A DNA stretch of 64,000 nt from Vreelandella arcis (GCF_900103865.1 NZ_FNII01000001.1:248001-312000), one strand, 5' to 3'; positions 18,288 to 27,528 are shown, counted from the stretch's first letter. The notes: a model not told the origin generated them from the letters alone. A program made the numbers and translations.

Positions 18288-19093
18288 ATTTTTTTCCTCA
18301 CCCAGCCACTAATCCCTTCGCTGAGCAAAATGACCGCGATGATAACGAGCAAAATGGCAAAGGCGAAGTCGTAATCGTAGCGTCCAAAGGCGTTCATCAG
18401 CGTGCTGCCGATACCACCCGCCCCGACAATCCCAACCACCGCCGAGGCGCGTAGGTTGCTGTCCAACTGGTACATTGAAAGCCCCACCTGGCGTGGCAGT
18501 ATCTGCGGAAAGACCGCGTAGAACAGAATAGCCCCGTAGCCTGCGCCAGCGGCCTTCATGGCTTCTACCTGGCCCCAGTCAATCTCCTCGATCTCTTCGG
18601 CGAGCAGTTTGCCTACAAAGCCGATCGAGTAGAGGGTGAGGGTCAAGATCCCTGCTAGCGGGCCAAACCCAACGGCGGCGACAAACAAAATGGCGACGAT
18701 GACCGGGTGAAAACTACGCGAGACAATAATCACCGCCCGACCAATGATATAAATCGGCATTGGGGCGATATTACGCGCTGCCATCACCGCAAAGGGGATC
18801 GACAAAAAAACGCCCAACAGGGTGGCCATAATGGCGATTTGAAAACTTTCTTTAAAACCGGTTATCAGCAGTTCGTAGCGCTCAAGGTTGGGCGGAAAAC
18901 CACCGCCAAATATGCGTGCTGCGCGAGGCAACCCTTCTGCAATGCGCGCCCAGTTGAACGGCAGTGAGCCAAAGGCCCAGACCAGGTAAACGATCGCCAC
19001 GATGATCAAGCCGTAGCGCAGTAGCGGGTTGGCGATAAACGGCGGTTTTTTCCAGGTTCGCGGCGTTGATGAAGAGGCGTCAGGCGGAGTCAT
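18281..19093 (-). CDS. phnE: Phosphonate-type ABC transporter permease (PhnE family), first copy
   Basis: A 270-residue permease homologous to the gene after it. The EAA loop reads EAMKAAGAGYGAILFYAVFPQ, and VVGIVGAGGIGSTLMNAF follows. The ATG at 19093 has GGAGGAG upstream and lies 14 bases inside the 3' end of phnC, which favours it over an upstream in-frame Met. The tandem non-identical permeases are typical of phosphonate and phosphite importers. Confidence 0.92.
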   Translation of the reverse strand: MTPPDASSSTPRTWKKPPFIANPLLRYGLIIVAIVYLVWAFGSLPFNWARIAEGLPRAARIFGGGFPPNLERYELLITGFKESFQIAIMATLLGVFLSIPFAVMAARNIAPMPIYIIGRAVIIVSRSFHPVIVAILFVAAVGFGPLAGILTLTLYSIGFVGKLLAEEIEEIDWGQVEAMKAAGAGYGAILFYAVFPQILPRQVGLSMYQLDSNLRASAVVGIVGAGGIGSTLMNAFGRYDYDFAFAILLVIIAVILLSEGISGWVRKKIW

Positions 19094-19877
19094 GAGCGTG
19101 CTCCTCCGCTGGCGTGTCGGTGATAGCATCGTCCGGCGCATCAATCCCGCCATAGATGGCGTCGAGAGCGTCTTTATTGAAGTCGGCGGGCAGCCCGTCG
19201 AAGATCATTTTGCCGTGACGCAAGCCCACGATGCGCTCGGTGTAGGTTTTGGCCTGCGCAACGTTATGGATATTAATCAGCACCGGTAGCGACAGTTCGC
19301 TAGCCAGGCTTTGCAGCAGCACCATAATCTGTTCGGAGGTTCTCGGATCGAGGGAGGCGGTGGGCTCATCGGCGAGCAGAACTTCGGGTTCCTGCATCAG
19401 CGCGCGTACAACCCCGACCCGCTGGCGCTCGCCGCCGGAAAGCTCATCCGCGCGCTTGTTGGCGTAGTGGGCGATGCCCACGCGTTCCATCAGGCTGAAG
19501 GCGCGCTCAATATCGCTTTGCGGGTAGCGCCGCGTAATCGCCTGATAAAGATTCACGTAGCCCAGGCGTCCGGCGAGCACGTTCTCCATCACGGTTAACC
19601 GATCCAGCAGGTTAAAGCCCTGAAACACCATGCCAATTTTGCGTCTTGAACGACGCAATTCAGCACCCCTCAGATGCACGAGCTCGTTGCCGTTGAGTTT
19701 GATCGAGCCGGAGGTCGGCTCCACCAATCGATTAATGCACCTCAGCATGGTGCTTTTACCTGCACCCGAGGCGCCTACGATCGAAACAACACTGTTTCCC
19801 TCTACCTTGAGGTCAAGCCCTTTCAGCACGGCTTCATCGTGGCCATAGCGTTTGACCAGATTGGTAATTTCCAGCAT
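19080..19877 (-). CDS. phnC: Phosphonate-type ABC transporter ATP-binding protein
   Basis: A 265-residue ATPase. Walker A is GASGAGKST (about 35-43), Q-loop VFQGFNLLDRLTV, signature LSGGERQRV, Walker B VLLADEPTASLDP, and switch His in NIHNV. Length and the GFNLLDRLTVMENVL segment fit PhnC. It has a 25-residue acidic C-terminal tail. It powers the two PhnE permeases that follow. Confidence 0.93.
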   Translation of the reverse strand: MLEITNLVKRYGHDEAVLKGLDLKVEGNSVVSIVGASGAGKSTMLRCINRLVEPTSGSIKLNGNELVHLRGAELRRSRRKIGMVFQGFNLLDRLTVMENVLAGRLGYVNLYQAITRRYPQSDIERAFSLMERVGIAHYANKRADELSGGERQRVGVVRALMQEPEVLLADEPTASLDPRTSEQIMVLLQSLASELSLPVLINIHNVAQAKTYTERIVGLRHGKMIFDGLPADFNKDALDAIYGGIDAPDDAITDTPAEEHAHDSA

Positions 19878-19906
19878 GTATCTGCTTCCATCGTCGAGAA
19901 AATCAC

Positions 19907-19927
19907 CGCACCGCCGGTGGCGGTGCG
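19907..19927 (-). promoter_or_regulatory. Intercistronic stem-loop phnD-phnC
   Basis: CGCACCGCC (19907-19915) and GGCGGTGCG (19919-19927) form a 9-bp GC-rich hairpin with a 3-base loop in the 56-bp gap between phnD and phnC. Such hairpins commonly protect the binding-protein mRNA and lower expression of the distal genes. There is no T-run. Confidence 0.65.
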
Positions 19928-19933
19928 TTCCGC

Positions 19934-20923
19934 TTACTCCAAGTCTTCGGGCGTATAGCTCACGTCATTGGCGGCTTGGATGGCACGAATGACTTTCCAG
20001 TTATCCTGATAGTTGATAGGGATGAATTTCTCGACGCCTTCAAACTCATCGCCCAGTTCGGTACCGACAAAATCGAAGCTGAAAAAGGCTTCTTCAATCT
20101 TGTCGACCAGATCAGGGTGCAGGTTATGTGCGTAATTGTAGGATGTGGTGGGGAAAGGGTCGGATTCATAGATCAGGCGCACATCGTCTTCGTCATACAG
20201 ATCGCGTGCGGCCATACGCTCCACCACTTCTGACGCCACGGGGGCAGCATCGTAGTCCTGGGCAACGACACCCAGCATGGACTGGTCGTGACTGCCCGAG
20301 TAGATCACTTCGTAATCTTCACCAGGAGTAATGCCGAGCTCAGGCAGCAACGCGCGAGGTGCCAGGTTTCCTGAGTTGGAAGTCGGTGACGTGTGGGCGA
20401 CCCGCTTGCCCTTAAGGTCTTCAACCTCATGAATATCCGAGTCGACGTGCGTGAAAAGCTGCAGGGTGTAACCAAATCGGCCGTCGTCGGAGCCCATTAA
20501 GGCAAACGGCACGGCCCCGGCAAGATTCACTGCGAAAGGCGTGGGGCCCGTGGAGAAGCCGGCAATATGTAGCCGCCCGCTGCGCATGGCCTCAACTTGA
20601 GCCGCATTGGACTGCACCGCGAAGAAACGCACATCGCGCTCGGTCACCTCGGCCAAGTGGTCGATGAAGGGCTGCCAGATATCCGAATAAATCGCTGGAT
20701 CCTCGACCGGAGTGTAGGCAAAGATCAGCGTATCGGGGTTGGCCCATTCCGACTCATCGCTGGGCCGGTCGGCGACCATGTCACCATCTTCGTCACAATA
20801 GATGTCAGCCAGATCGCCGCGTTCGCATTCGGCGTAGGCCTGAGTTGATAGCAGTGCTAATGGTAGTAGAGATGCGGCGGTCAGCATCGCAAGCGGGCGC
20901 TTGCGGAAAAGCGACGTAGTCAT
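19934..20923 (-). CDS. phnD: Phosphonate/phosphite-type periplasmic binding protein
   Basis: A 329-residue periplasmic protein with a signal peptide ending AYA at residue 31. The PhnD/PtxB core is clear: FAYTPVEDPAIYSDIWQPFI, QVEAMRSGRLHIAGFSTGP, GKRVAHTSPTSNSGNLAPRA, SGSHDQSMLGV, and DIYDEDDVRLIYESDPFP-like text. Before the core, residues 32-60 contain two Cys and an Asp-rich DEDGDMVAD loop resembling a calcium-binding thrombospondin type 3 repeat. Ligand may be a phosphonate, phosphite or another phospho-compound; no catabolic genes lie nearby to decide. Confidence 0.88.
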   Translation of the reverse strand: MTTSLFRKRPLAMLTAASLLPLALLSTQAYAECERGDLADIYCDEDGDMVADRPSDESEWANPDTLIFAYTPVEDPAIYSDIWQPFIDHLAEVTERDVRFFAVQSNAAQVEAMRSGRLHIAGFSTGPTPFAVNLAGAVPFALMGSDDGRFGYTLQLFTHVDSDIHEVEDLKGKRVAHTSPTSNSGNLAPRALLPELGITPGEDYEVIYSGSHDQSMLGVVAQDYDAAPVASEVVERMAARDLYDEDDVRLIYESDPFPTTSYNYAHNLHPDLVDKIEEAFFSFDFVGTELGDEFEGVEKFIPINYQDNWKVIRAIQAANDVSYTPEDLE

Positions 20924-21092
20924 AATAAGCCTCTTGTGTACGTTGTTTTTGTATTCTTGCTGTTAGTCGTTGTGTGCCTTCACTGGGATTTTCTACTAGG
21001 AAAGCGGAAAATGTTTCATAAGTAGACATTTGGCGTGAAGGATGATTATTTTCGAAAACAGACACCTTCAATCTAGAGTTTATTACAAACTT

Positions 21093-21686
21093 ATGTCAAA
21101 TACTTTACATGCGCTCTCCGACCATTGGCGCAACCGCTATTTACTAATGCGTCACGGTCATAGTCAGGCTAACGAACAAGGTATGATTGTCAGCTCTCCG
21201 GAGCGCGGGATTGAAAACTTTGGCCTTTCCGAGCTTGGCGAGCAACAACTTGCCCAGCGGGTGGCCGACTGGCAATGGTCAACGCCAACCCGTGTGGTGC
21301 ATTCGGATTTTCTACGCACGACGCAAACAGCAGCGAGGGTTGCCGCCGCGTTTCAGCTTACTCCGCGCGTGGATACGCGATTACGCGAGCGCCATTTTGG
21401 CGAGTTAGAGGGCCAGGGGGACGATCGCTACCCGAGCATATGGGCGCTGGATGCCCAGAACTCCGAGCATCAACGCCACCAGGTGGAAGCGGTGAGCGCG
21501 GTGGCGAAACGTATGCGGGCGGTGATAGACGACTGGGAGCAGCAGGTCAGCGGGGAAACTATCCTGCTGGTCAGCCACGGTGATCCTTTGCAAATCCTAC
21601 TAACGGTGCTGGCTAATAAGCCCCTTACCCAGCACCGTGATCAGCTCGCGTTAGTTCCCGCGAGCGTTACGCAAATAGGCGGTTAG
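21093..21686 (+). CDS. Histidine phosphatase superfamily protein
   Basis: A 197-residue protein with the catalytic LLMRHGHSQAN near residue 15, RTTQTAARVA, the acid residue region RLRERHFGELEG and the second His in LLVSHGDPLQ. This is the phosphoglycerate-mutase-like phosphatase fold of the GpmB/CobC type. Substrate unknown. Start 21093 was chosen over one 17 codons upstream because it sits just before the conserved region; no strong ribosome site is visible. It is divergent from phnD, which invites but does not prove a role in phosphorus metabolism. Its stop interlocks with that of ridA. Confidence 0.85.
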   Translation: MSNTLHALSDHWRNRYLLMRHGHSQANEQGMIVSSPERGIENFGLSELGEQQLAQRVADWQWSTPTRVVHSDFLRTTQTAARVAAAFQLTPRVDTRLRERHFGELEGQGDDRYPSIWALDAQNSEHQRHQVEAVSAVAKRMRAVIDDWEQQVSGETILLVSHGDPLQILLTVLANKPLTQHRDQLALVPASVTQIGG

Positions 21687-22081
21687 GCGCTGCTGTCAGC
21701 AGGCGGAATCCAGGCAATCATATCCACTTCCACATCGGCACCGCCGGCTAAGCCGGTAACGCCAATGCAGGTGCGAGTGGGGAGTGGCTGGGGGAAGTAG
21801 CTGGCGTAAACCTGATTCACTTCCTCGAAATGGCCCATATTGGTAATAAACACCCGTGATTGAACCACGTACTCGAAGCTGCTCCCCACTTCCTCCAGCA
21901 CAATCGCTAGGTTCTGCATTACTCGATGGGTCTGCTCGGTGAAGGTGCCCAGCAGCATCTCATTGGTTTCCGGCACGGTGGGCATTTGACCGGTGATGAA
22001 CACCAGATCGCCTACCCGGCAGGCGTGAGAAAAAGGTGCAATCGGTTGAGGCGCGCGGTCGATGAACAGCTTTTCGATCAT
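21683..22081 (-). CDS. RidA family enamine/imine deaminase
   Basis: A 132-residue Rid/YjgF/UK114 protein. It shows the trimer core GDLVFITGQMP, the conserved Arg within TRTCIGVTGLAGGADVEVDMIA, and VVQSRVFITNMGHF. RidA members hydrolyse reactive 2-aminoacrylate and other imines from amino-acid breakdown. A change from the canonical RxxRxxV to PTRTCIGV is compatible with the RidA subgroup. AAGGA precedes the ATG. It follows aapJQMP in the same orientation after a stem-loop and is likely part of that operon. Confidence 0.9.
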   Translation of the reverse strand: MIEKLFIDRAPQPIAPFSHACRVGDLVFITGQMPTVPETNEMLLGTFTEQTHRVMQNLAIVLEEVGSSFEYVVQSRVFITNMGHFEEVNQVYASYFPQPLPTRTCIGVTGLAGGADVEVDMIAWIPPADSSA

Positions 22082-22137
22082 CTTATTATCCTTTTTAACC
22101 TGTGTGTGACAGCTGTTTTTAAAAGGCGTTTAAACAT

Positions 22138-22161
22138 CATGGGCCTCACGCGAGGCCCATG
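22138..22161 (-). terminator. Stem-loop between aapP and ridA
   Basis: CATGGGCCTC (22138-22147) and GAGGCCCATG (22152-22161) form a perfect 10-bp stem with a 4-base loop, 44 bases after the aapP stop. The weak T content downstream suggests partial termination or a processing site, leaving ridA partly co-transcribed. Confidence 0.6.
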
Positions 22162-22204
22162 GTGGTGTACTTGTCCACAGCCGTTCTGGTGGCAGGGTTG
22201 TGGA

Positions 22205-22966
22205 TTAATGGCCGAGGATCTGGCTCAGGAACAGCTGTGTACGCTCGGACTGGGGGTTATTGAAGAATGGCTCAGGCGCGTTTTCTTCAATGATTTGCCC
22301 CTGATCCATAAAGATCACCCGGTCGGCCACGGTTTTGGCGAAGCCCATTTCGTGGGTCACACAAATCATGGTCATGCCCTCTTCCGCCAGCTCCACCATG
22401 ACGTCCAGCACTTCTTTGATCATCTCGGGATCAAGCGCTGACGTTGGTTCGTCGAACAGCATGACGTCCGGGTGCATGCACAGCGAGCGGGCAATCGCCA
22501 CGCGCTGCTGCTGACCGCCGGAAAGCTGCCCCGGGTACTTAGTCGCCTGCTCGGCAATGCGAACCCGCTCCAGGTACTGCATGGCCAGTTCTTCCGCTTC
22601 TTTGCGCGGCTTTTTCTGCACCCACATTGGCGCGATGCAGCAGTTTTCCAGCACTGATAAATGCGGAAACAGGTTGAAGTGCTGAAACACCATGCCGACG
22701 CTGCGGCGAATCTGCTCGATCCGCTTGACGTCTTGGGTCAGCGGGACGCCGCCCACGACGATGTCCCCTTTTTGGTGCTCTTCAAGGTGGTTGATACAGC
22801 GAATCAGCGTTGATTTACCCGAGCCCGAGGGGCCGCACACCACGATACGCTCGCCGCGCTTGACCTCAAGGTAGATATCTCGCAGTACGTGGAAATCGCC
22901 GAACCACTTATTGACGTTGTGCATCTCGACCATCAGGTCGGAGGCGTTGGTGGCTGCTTGTGTCAT
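22205..22966 (-). CDS. aapP: General L-amino acid ABC transporter ATP-binding protein
   Basis: A 253-residue polar amino-acid ATPase. Walker [11 protein letters not shown]-loop [18 protein letters not shown], signature [15 protein letters not shown], Walker [14 protein letters not shown], switch His VTHEMGF. Length and the [17 protein letters not shown] segment match AapP/BztD of the broad-specificity importers. AGGA precedes the ATG. Confidence 0.95.
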   Translation of the reverse strand: MTQAATNASDLMVEMHNVNKWFGDFHVLRDIYLEVKRGERIVVCGPSGSGKSTLIRCINHLEEHQKGDIVVGGVPLTQDVKRIEQIRRSVGMVFQHFNLFPHLSVLENCCIAPMWVQKKPRKEAEELAMQYLERVRIAEQATKYPGQLSGGQQQRVAIARSLCMHPDVMLFDEPTSALDPEMIKEVLDVMVELAEEGMTMICVTHEMGFAKTVADRVIFMDQGQIIEENAPEPFFNNPQSERTQLFLSQILGH

Positions 22967-23014
22967 ATTGAAATCCTACTCAAAACCTGAAGGTTTAAAC
23001 GTATAAAAGCGACA

Positions 23015-24115
23015 TTACTGCTTATGACCGGTATTTAGCTTGCGTTCCAGGTACTGGCTGTACCGCGACATGCTGAAACAGAAGATCCAGAACACGAACG
23101 CGGCAAAGACATAGCCCTCTATCGAGAAGCCCAGCCAACGTGAGTCGGAAAGCGCCGCTTGCACGATGCCCAACAGATCAAACAGCCCGATGATCATCAC
23201 CAGCGTGGTGTCTTTAAACAGCGAGATAAACGTATTGACGATACCGGGGATCATCATCTTCAGCGCCTGGGGCATGATGATCAGGCCCATGCGCTTCCAA
23301 TACGTCATCCCCAGCGCCGCCGCGGCTTCATCCTGGCCTTTGGGTATCGCCTGCAAGCCACCGCGAATGACCTCGGCCATGTAGGCACTCTGGAACAGCG
23401 TTAAGCCGATCAAGGCACGTATGAGACGGTCGATGTTAATCTCTGAGGGTAAAAACAGCGGCAGCATCACCGACGCCATGAACAGGATGGTGATGAGCGG
23501 TACGCCGCGCCAGAACTCGATGAAAATCACACAGAAGGTTCTGACGATGGGCATGTTGGAGCGTCGTCCAAGCGCTAACACAATGCCGATGGGTAACGCG
23601 CCAATCATCCCCACGCTTGCCAGCAGCAGCGTCAGCATCAAGCCGCCCCAGCGATGGGTGGGAACGCGCGGAAGGTCAAAATAGCCGCCGTGTAAGAGCA
23701 CATAGGCAGCAACCGGGAAGCCCAGCAAGGCAAACACGGTCATCCAGCGCTTAAACGGCAGGCGCGGAATCACCATCCAGGCAATAATGCCCGCGAACAT
23801 GGCAAATACGATGTTGGCGCGCCAATACTCCTCGCTGGGGTACAGGCCGTAAATGAACTGCGAAAAGCGGGCATTGACGAATACCCAACAGGCGCCCACC
23901 CGTGAACAGTCCTCACGGCTATCGCCTATCCAGTCGGCATTAATAAACGCCCATTGGATCGTTGGCACCAACAGCAGATACAGAACATACAAGCCTAATA
24001 GCGTGAACAGGCTATTGATGGGGCCGTTGAACAGGTTGCCGCGTAGCCAGCCGATGGGGCCAATGGTGCCTTTCGGGGCCGGCTGCTCAGGTATCATATC
24101 TTTGTTGTGAATCAT
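23015..24115 (-). CDS. aapM: General L-amino acid ABC transporter permease AapM
   Basis: A 366-residue permease, much longer than HisM-type partners. It has the AapM/BztC-type N-terminal half with extra membrane helices and the Cys-containing loop DSREDCSRVGACWVFVNARF, then the transport core with EAA loop AAAALGMTYWKRMGLIIMPQ. It pairs with AapQ. GGAGG lies upstream of the ATG. Confidence 0.95.
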   Translation of the reverse strand: MIHNKDMIPEQPAPKGTIGPIGWLRGNLFNGPINSLFTLLGLYVLYLLLVPTIQWAFINADWIGDSREDCSRVGACWVFVNARFSQFIYGLYPSEEYWRANIVFAMFAGIIAWMVIPRLPFKRWMTVFALLGFPVAAYVLLHGGYFDLPRVPTHRWGGLMLTLLLASVGMIGALPIGIVLALGRRSNMPIVRTFCVIFIEFWRGVPLITILFMASVMLPLFLPSEINIDRLIRALIGLTLFQSAYMAEVIRGGLQAIPKGQDEAAAALGMTYWKRMGLIIMPQALKMMIPGIVNTFISLFKDTTLVMIIGLFDLLGIVQAALSDSRWLGFSIEGYVFAAFVFWIFCFSMSRYSQYLERKLNTGHKQ

Positions 24116-24130
24116 AAAGTCGCCTCCGGC

Positions 24131-25321
24131 CTAGCGTTCGACCAGTGCAACGCGAGCGTTGAACCAGTTCATGAACATGGACACCAGCAAGCTGATGATC
24201 AGATAAACCGCCATGGTCATGGCAATCACTTCGATGGCCTGACCGGTTTGGTTAAGCGTGGTGCCGGCAAACACCGAGACGAGGTCGGGGTAGCCGATGG
24301 CGGTGGCCAGTGACGAGTTTTTAATCAGGTTGAGATATTGACTGGTAAGCGGTGGAATAATCACCCGCAGGGCTTGGGGAATCACCACCAGACGTAGCAC
24401 TAACTTGCGCGGCAAACTGAGTGCCTGTGCCGCCTCCGTTTGGCCATGGGGGATGGCCTGAATACCCGAGCGCACTATTTCGGCAATGAACGACGCGGTG
24501 TAGATAGAAAGCGCCAGCCATAGGGCTAAAAATTCGGGAATAATGGTGATCCCACCACCGAAATTAAAGCCGCGCAGTACCGGCATCTCCCAGGTGACCG
24601 GGACGCCGGTAACGACCAACACCAGCAGCGGGAGGCCAAAAATAATCACCAGCGACATCCAGAAAACTGGCAAGCGCTTGCCGGTGGCTTCGTGGCGTCG
24701 CTTGTTCCACATAACCAGCGCGATGCTAGCCACGATCGCCACAATGAACGTAGCCGGGATCAACCCGAACCCCGACTCAAACAGCGGTTGAGGTAGGTAC
24801 AGTCCGCGCACGTTCAGAAAAATAGCCTCGCCGAACGCCATGCTCTCTCTGGCGCTGGGTAAGGTACGCAGGACAGCGAAGTACCAGAAGAAAATCTGCA
24901 GCAGCAGCGGAATATTACGGAAGGTTTCGATGTAGGCGTTGGCTAGCTTAGCGATCAGCCAGTTGGGCGATAACCGCGCAATACCGACGATAAAGCCAAT
25001 AATCGAGGCGGCCAACACCCCCAATCCACCCACCAACAGCGTATTGAGCAAGCCAATCACGAAGGTGCGGCCATAGCTGCTTTGGGAGGTGTACTCGATT
25101 AAGGTTTGGCCAATACCGAAGCCGGCTGTGTCACTCAGGAAGCCAAAGCCGGTGGTTATACCGCGGGCCTCCAGGTTGGCTTGGGTATTGCCAATAATGT
25201 AGATCAGGAAAGCCGCGACAACGGCGACTAATATGAGCTGAAAAATAAGCGCGCGCTTAGCGCGGTCTCGCCAAAACGGCGGCTTGTGGCCGGCGGGGCG
25301 AGCGTCGGGTCGTACAGACAT
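24131..25321 (-). CDS. aapQ: General L-amino acid ABC transporter permease AapQ
   Basis: A 396-residue permease. The N-terminal part has TM1 (RALIFQLILVAVVAAFLIYI) and TAGFGIGQTLIEYTSQSSYGR, characteristic of AapQ/BztB. The C-terminal core carries EAA loop EAAQALSLPRKLVLRLVVIPQ. Start 25321 is an ATG with GGAGA upstream; an in-frame TTG 10 codons earlier is less likely. Confidence 0.94.
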   Translation of the reverse strand: MSVRPDARPAGHKPPFWRDRAKRALIFQLILVAVVAAFLIYIIGNTQANLEARGITTGFGFLSDTAGFGIGQTLIEYTSQSSYGRTFVIGLLNTLLVGGLGVLAASIIGFIVGIARLSPNWLIAKLANAYIETFRNIPLLLQIFFWYFAVLRTLPSARESMAFGEAIFLNVRGLYLPQPLFESGFGLIPATFIVAIVASIALVMWNKRRHEATGKRLPVFWMSLVIIFGLPLLVLVVTGVPVTWEMPVLRGFNFGGGITIIPEFLALWLALSIYTASFIAEIVRSGIQAIPHGQTEAAQALSLPRKLVLRLVVIPQALRVIIPPLTSQYLNLIKNSSLATAIGYPDLVSVFAGTTLNQTGQAIEVIAMTMAVYLIISLLVSMFMNWFNARVALVER

Positions 25322-25357
25322 GGGTGGCGTCTCCGCTATACGGAAGGTCAATCAAAC

Positions 25358-25391
25358 GGCCCGCCAGACACTTGAATAAGAGCGGCGGGCC
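25358..25391 (-). promoter_or_regulatory. Intercistronic stem-loop aapJ-aapQ
   Basis: GGCCCGCC (25358-25365) and GGCGGGCC (25384-25391) can pair across an 18-base loop in the 88-bp gap after aapJ. It probably stabilises the abundant binding-protein message or attenuates the permease genes. Confidence 0.6.
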
Positions 25392-25409
25392 AGGGGTCAA
25401 GCGAGACGC

Positions 25410-26435
25410 TTAGCGAATCGGCGGTGCGTACTGTAAGCCACCTTCGGTCCAGAGCTTGTTGATACCGCGCTCAATTTCCAGCGGCGAGCCCATACCGACG
25501 TTACGGTCAAAGCTTTGGCCGTAGTTACCCACTTGGCTGATGATGTTGTAAGCCCAGTCAGCTTCAAGGTTCATGCCTTCGCCATAGTTGCCGTCCTGTC
25601 CCAGCAAACGCGCGATGTTGGGGTTTTCAGATTCCAGCATTTCGTCCACGTTATCGCTGTTAATGCCTAACTCTTCGGCGTTAAGCATCGCGAACAGCGA
25701 CCACTTGACGATGTTGAACCAAGTGTCGTCGCCTTGGCGAACCACAGGGCCTAGCGGTTCTTTGGAGATAACGTCCGAGAGAATCATAGAGGTTGAGGGA
25801 TCGCTAAGCTGAATACGCAGAGCAGCCAGTTGCGATGTATCGGAGGTCAGCACGTCACAGCGGCCGGCTTGGTAGCCACCCACGGTTTGCTCAGAGGTAT
25901 CAAACACGATCGGGTTGAATTCCATGTCATTGGCACGGAAGTAGTCGGCCAGGTTCAACTCGGTGGTGGTACCGGACTGGATGCAGATAGAGGCGCCATC
26001 GAGTTCATCAACACTGGTAATGCCCAGGTCGCTAGGCACCATGAAGCCCTGGCCGTCATAGAAGGTAACGCCGGTGAAGTTAAGGCCCAGGGTGGTATCG
26101 CGGGTGGTGGTCCAGGTGGTATTGCGTGAAAGCACGTCAACTTCGCCAGACTGTAGGGCGGTGAAACGCTCCACTGCGTTGAGTGAAATGTAGTTAACCG
26201 CCTCTGAGTCGCCGAGTACTGCTGCTGCTACTGCGCGGCAAACGTCAACGTCGATCCCTTGCCAGTTACCGTCGTCATCCGGTGCCGAGAAGCCAGGTAG
26301 GCCGTCGCTGACGCCACACTGAACCGCGCCGCGCTCCATGGTGTCTTCCAAGGTATCGGCTTGAGCGGTCGACATTCCCGCTAGGGTGATTGAGCCAGCA
26401 GACGCCAGCAGTACTAGGTGTTTTTTGTTGAACAT
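25410..26435 (-). CDS. aapJ: General L-amino acid ABC transporter binding protein
   Basis: A 341-residue periplasmic binding protein, signal peptide ending AQA at about residue 26. AapJ/BztA hallmarks: VQCGVSDGLPGFSAPDDDGNW, GIDVDVCRAVAAAVLGD, RNTTWTTTRDTTLGLNF, YDGQGFMV, and a C-terminal NVGMGSPLEIERGINKLW. It delivers many L-amino acids (Glu, Gln, Asp, Asn, His and others in Rhizobium) to AapQMP. GAGGGGA precedes the ATG. Confidence 0.96.
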   Translation of the reverse strand: MFNKKHLVLLASAGSITLAGMSTAQADTLEDTMERGAVQCGVSDGLPGFSAPDDDGNWQGIDVDVCRAVAAAVLGDSEAVNYISLNAVERFTALQSGEVDVLSRNTTWTTTRDTTLGLNFTGVTFYDGQGFMVPSDLGITSVDELDGASICIQSGTTTELNLADYFRANDMEFNPIVFDTSEQTVGGYQAGRCDVLTSDTSQLAALRIQLSDPSTSMILSDVISKEPLGPVVRQGDDTWFNIVKWSLFAMLNAEELGINSDNVDEMLESENPNIARLLGQDGNYGEGMNLEADWAYNIISQVGNYGQSFDRNVGMGSPLEIERGINKLWTEGGLQYAPPIR

Positions 26436-26588
26436 TTAAGTCCCCTCGAATTAATTGAAATCATTATTTATGCCGTAGCATGCCATAAACCTAGCAAGGA
26501 AGATGCCAACAGGGGTACAGGCCTTAATTCAGCGCTTTTCAACGCTACTCAACGAAATTGAGACGAACGTCTAGGTGCAAAAAACAGG

Positions 26589-26637
26589 ACTGCCCACTTT
26601 GCTTTGCACCGTTGTGGAGCAGGCAGAGGTGGGCAGT
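26589..26637. repeat. Inverted repeat between aapJ and speE
   Basis: ACTGCCCAC (26589-26597) and GTGGGCAGT (26629-26637) are a 9-bp perfect inverted repeat with a 31-base spacer, 25 bp beyond the speE stop. No T-run follows. The rest of the 226-bp gap holds the aapJ leader and nothing else recognised. Confidence 0.45.
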
Positions 26638-26661
26638 GATCTAAACGGGCGTTTGGCGGGT

Positions 26662-27528
26662 TTATTTAGCCGCAAATGCCTTGCGCATAAACGGCGGTAG
26701 GGCGAGCGCGCCGCGGTGGGCTTCAACGCTGTAGTACTCAAGCGGCAGGTCGTGGCTGGCGGCTGCCTGTTCGCGAAACGCGTTAACATCAATGGCTTTA
26801 CCGGCCAGCGTCACGCTCCACCAGCCCGACGGGTAAACCGGTTGTGGGAAGGGCAGCGTGGCCACGCTGTCAAAACCGGCTTCCTGCATGTCGCGGCGCA
26901 ACTCACGGATGATCGAGCCGCTGTGATAAAGCGGTGATTCACTTTGCTGCACCATCACGCCGCCACTTTTCAAGATGCGATGGCAGCGCTTTAAAAAGTC
27001 GGTTTTAAACAGTCCTTCGGCGGGGCCGACGGGATCAGTGGAGTCGATAATCAGCAGGTCGATGCTCTCATCAGGCGCATCGTCGACCCACTTGACGCCA
27101 TCGGCAAACAGCAATTCGGCGCGTGGGTCTTGGTTGGATGCCACCAGTGCTGGGAAGAAGCGCTCTGAGGCTTTGGTAACTTCTTCGTCGATATCGATCT
27201 GGGTGACGTGTTCAACGCCTGGGTGGCGTAGCACCTCTTTTAAGGTGCCACAGTCGCCACCGCCAATAATCACCACCCGCTTAGGGTCTTGGTGGGTAAA
27301 TAGCGCAGGATGAGCAATCATCTCGTGATAGAGAAAGTTATCGCGATCGGTCAGCATCACGCAGCCATCCAAAACCAATAGATTGCCGTAGGTCTCGGTG
27401 GCGTAGACTTCCAGGTGTTGGTAGGGGCTTTGCACATCCAGCAGTTTTTCAGAGATCTTCAGCGAGAAAGCACTGCCGTGGCTATCAAACACCTCGGTGA
27501 ACCACTGGTCATCGCGTAATTCGCTCAT
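26662..27528 (-). CDS. speE: Spermidine synthase
   Basis: A 288-residue aminopropyltransferase that makes spermidine from putrescine and decarboxylated SAM. Motifs: YQHLEVYATETYGNLLVLDG, the cofactor loop VVIIGGGDCGTLKEVLRH, acidic QIDIDEEV, and the catalytic stretch LLIIDSTDPVGPAEGLF. The Cys in GGGDCG replaces Gly of many homologues but is a known variant. speD is not adjacent. The start shares one base with the hemE stop (TAATG), so the two are coupled. Confidence 0.94.
   Translation of the reverse strand: MSELRDDQWFTEVFDSHGSAFSLKISEKLLDVQSPYQHLEVYATETYGNLLVLDGCVMLTDRDNFLYHEMIAHPALFTHQDPKRVVIIGGGDCGTLKEVLRHPGVEHVTQIDIDEEVTKASERFFPALVASNQDPRAELLFADGVKWVDDAPDESIDLLIIDSTDPVGPAEGLFKTDFLKRCHRILKSGGVMVQQSESPLYHSGSIIRELRRDMQEAGFDSVATLPFPQPVYPSGWWSVTLAGKAIDVNAFREQAAASHDLPLEYYSVEAHRGALALPPFMRKAFAAK

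Noticed and set aside
22138..22161. Stem-loop after aapP as a strict terminator
   Set aside because: No U-run follows on the minus strand; kept only as a possible attenuator or processing site.
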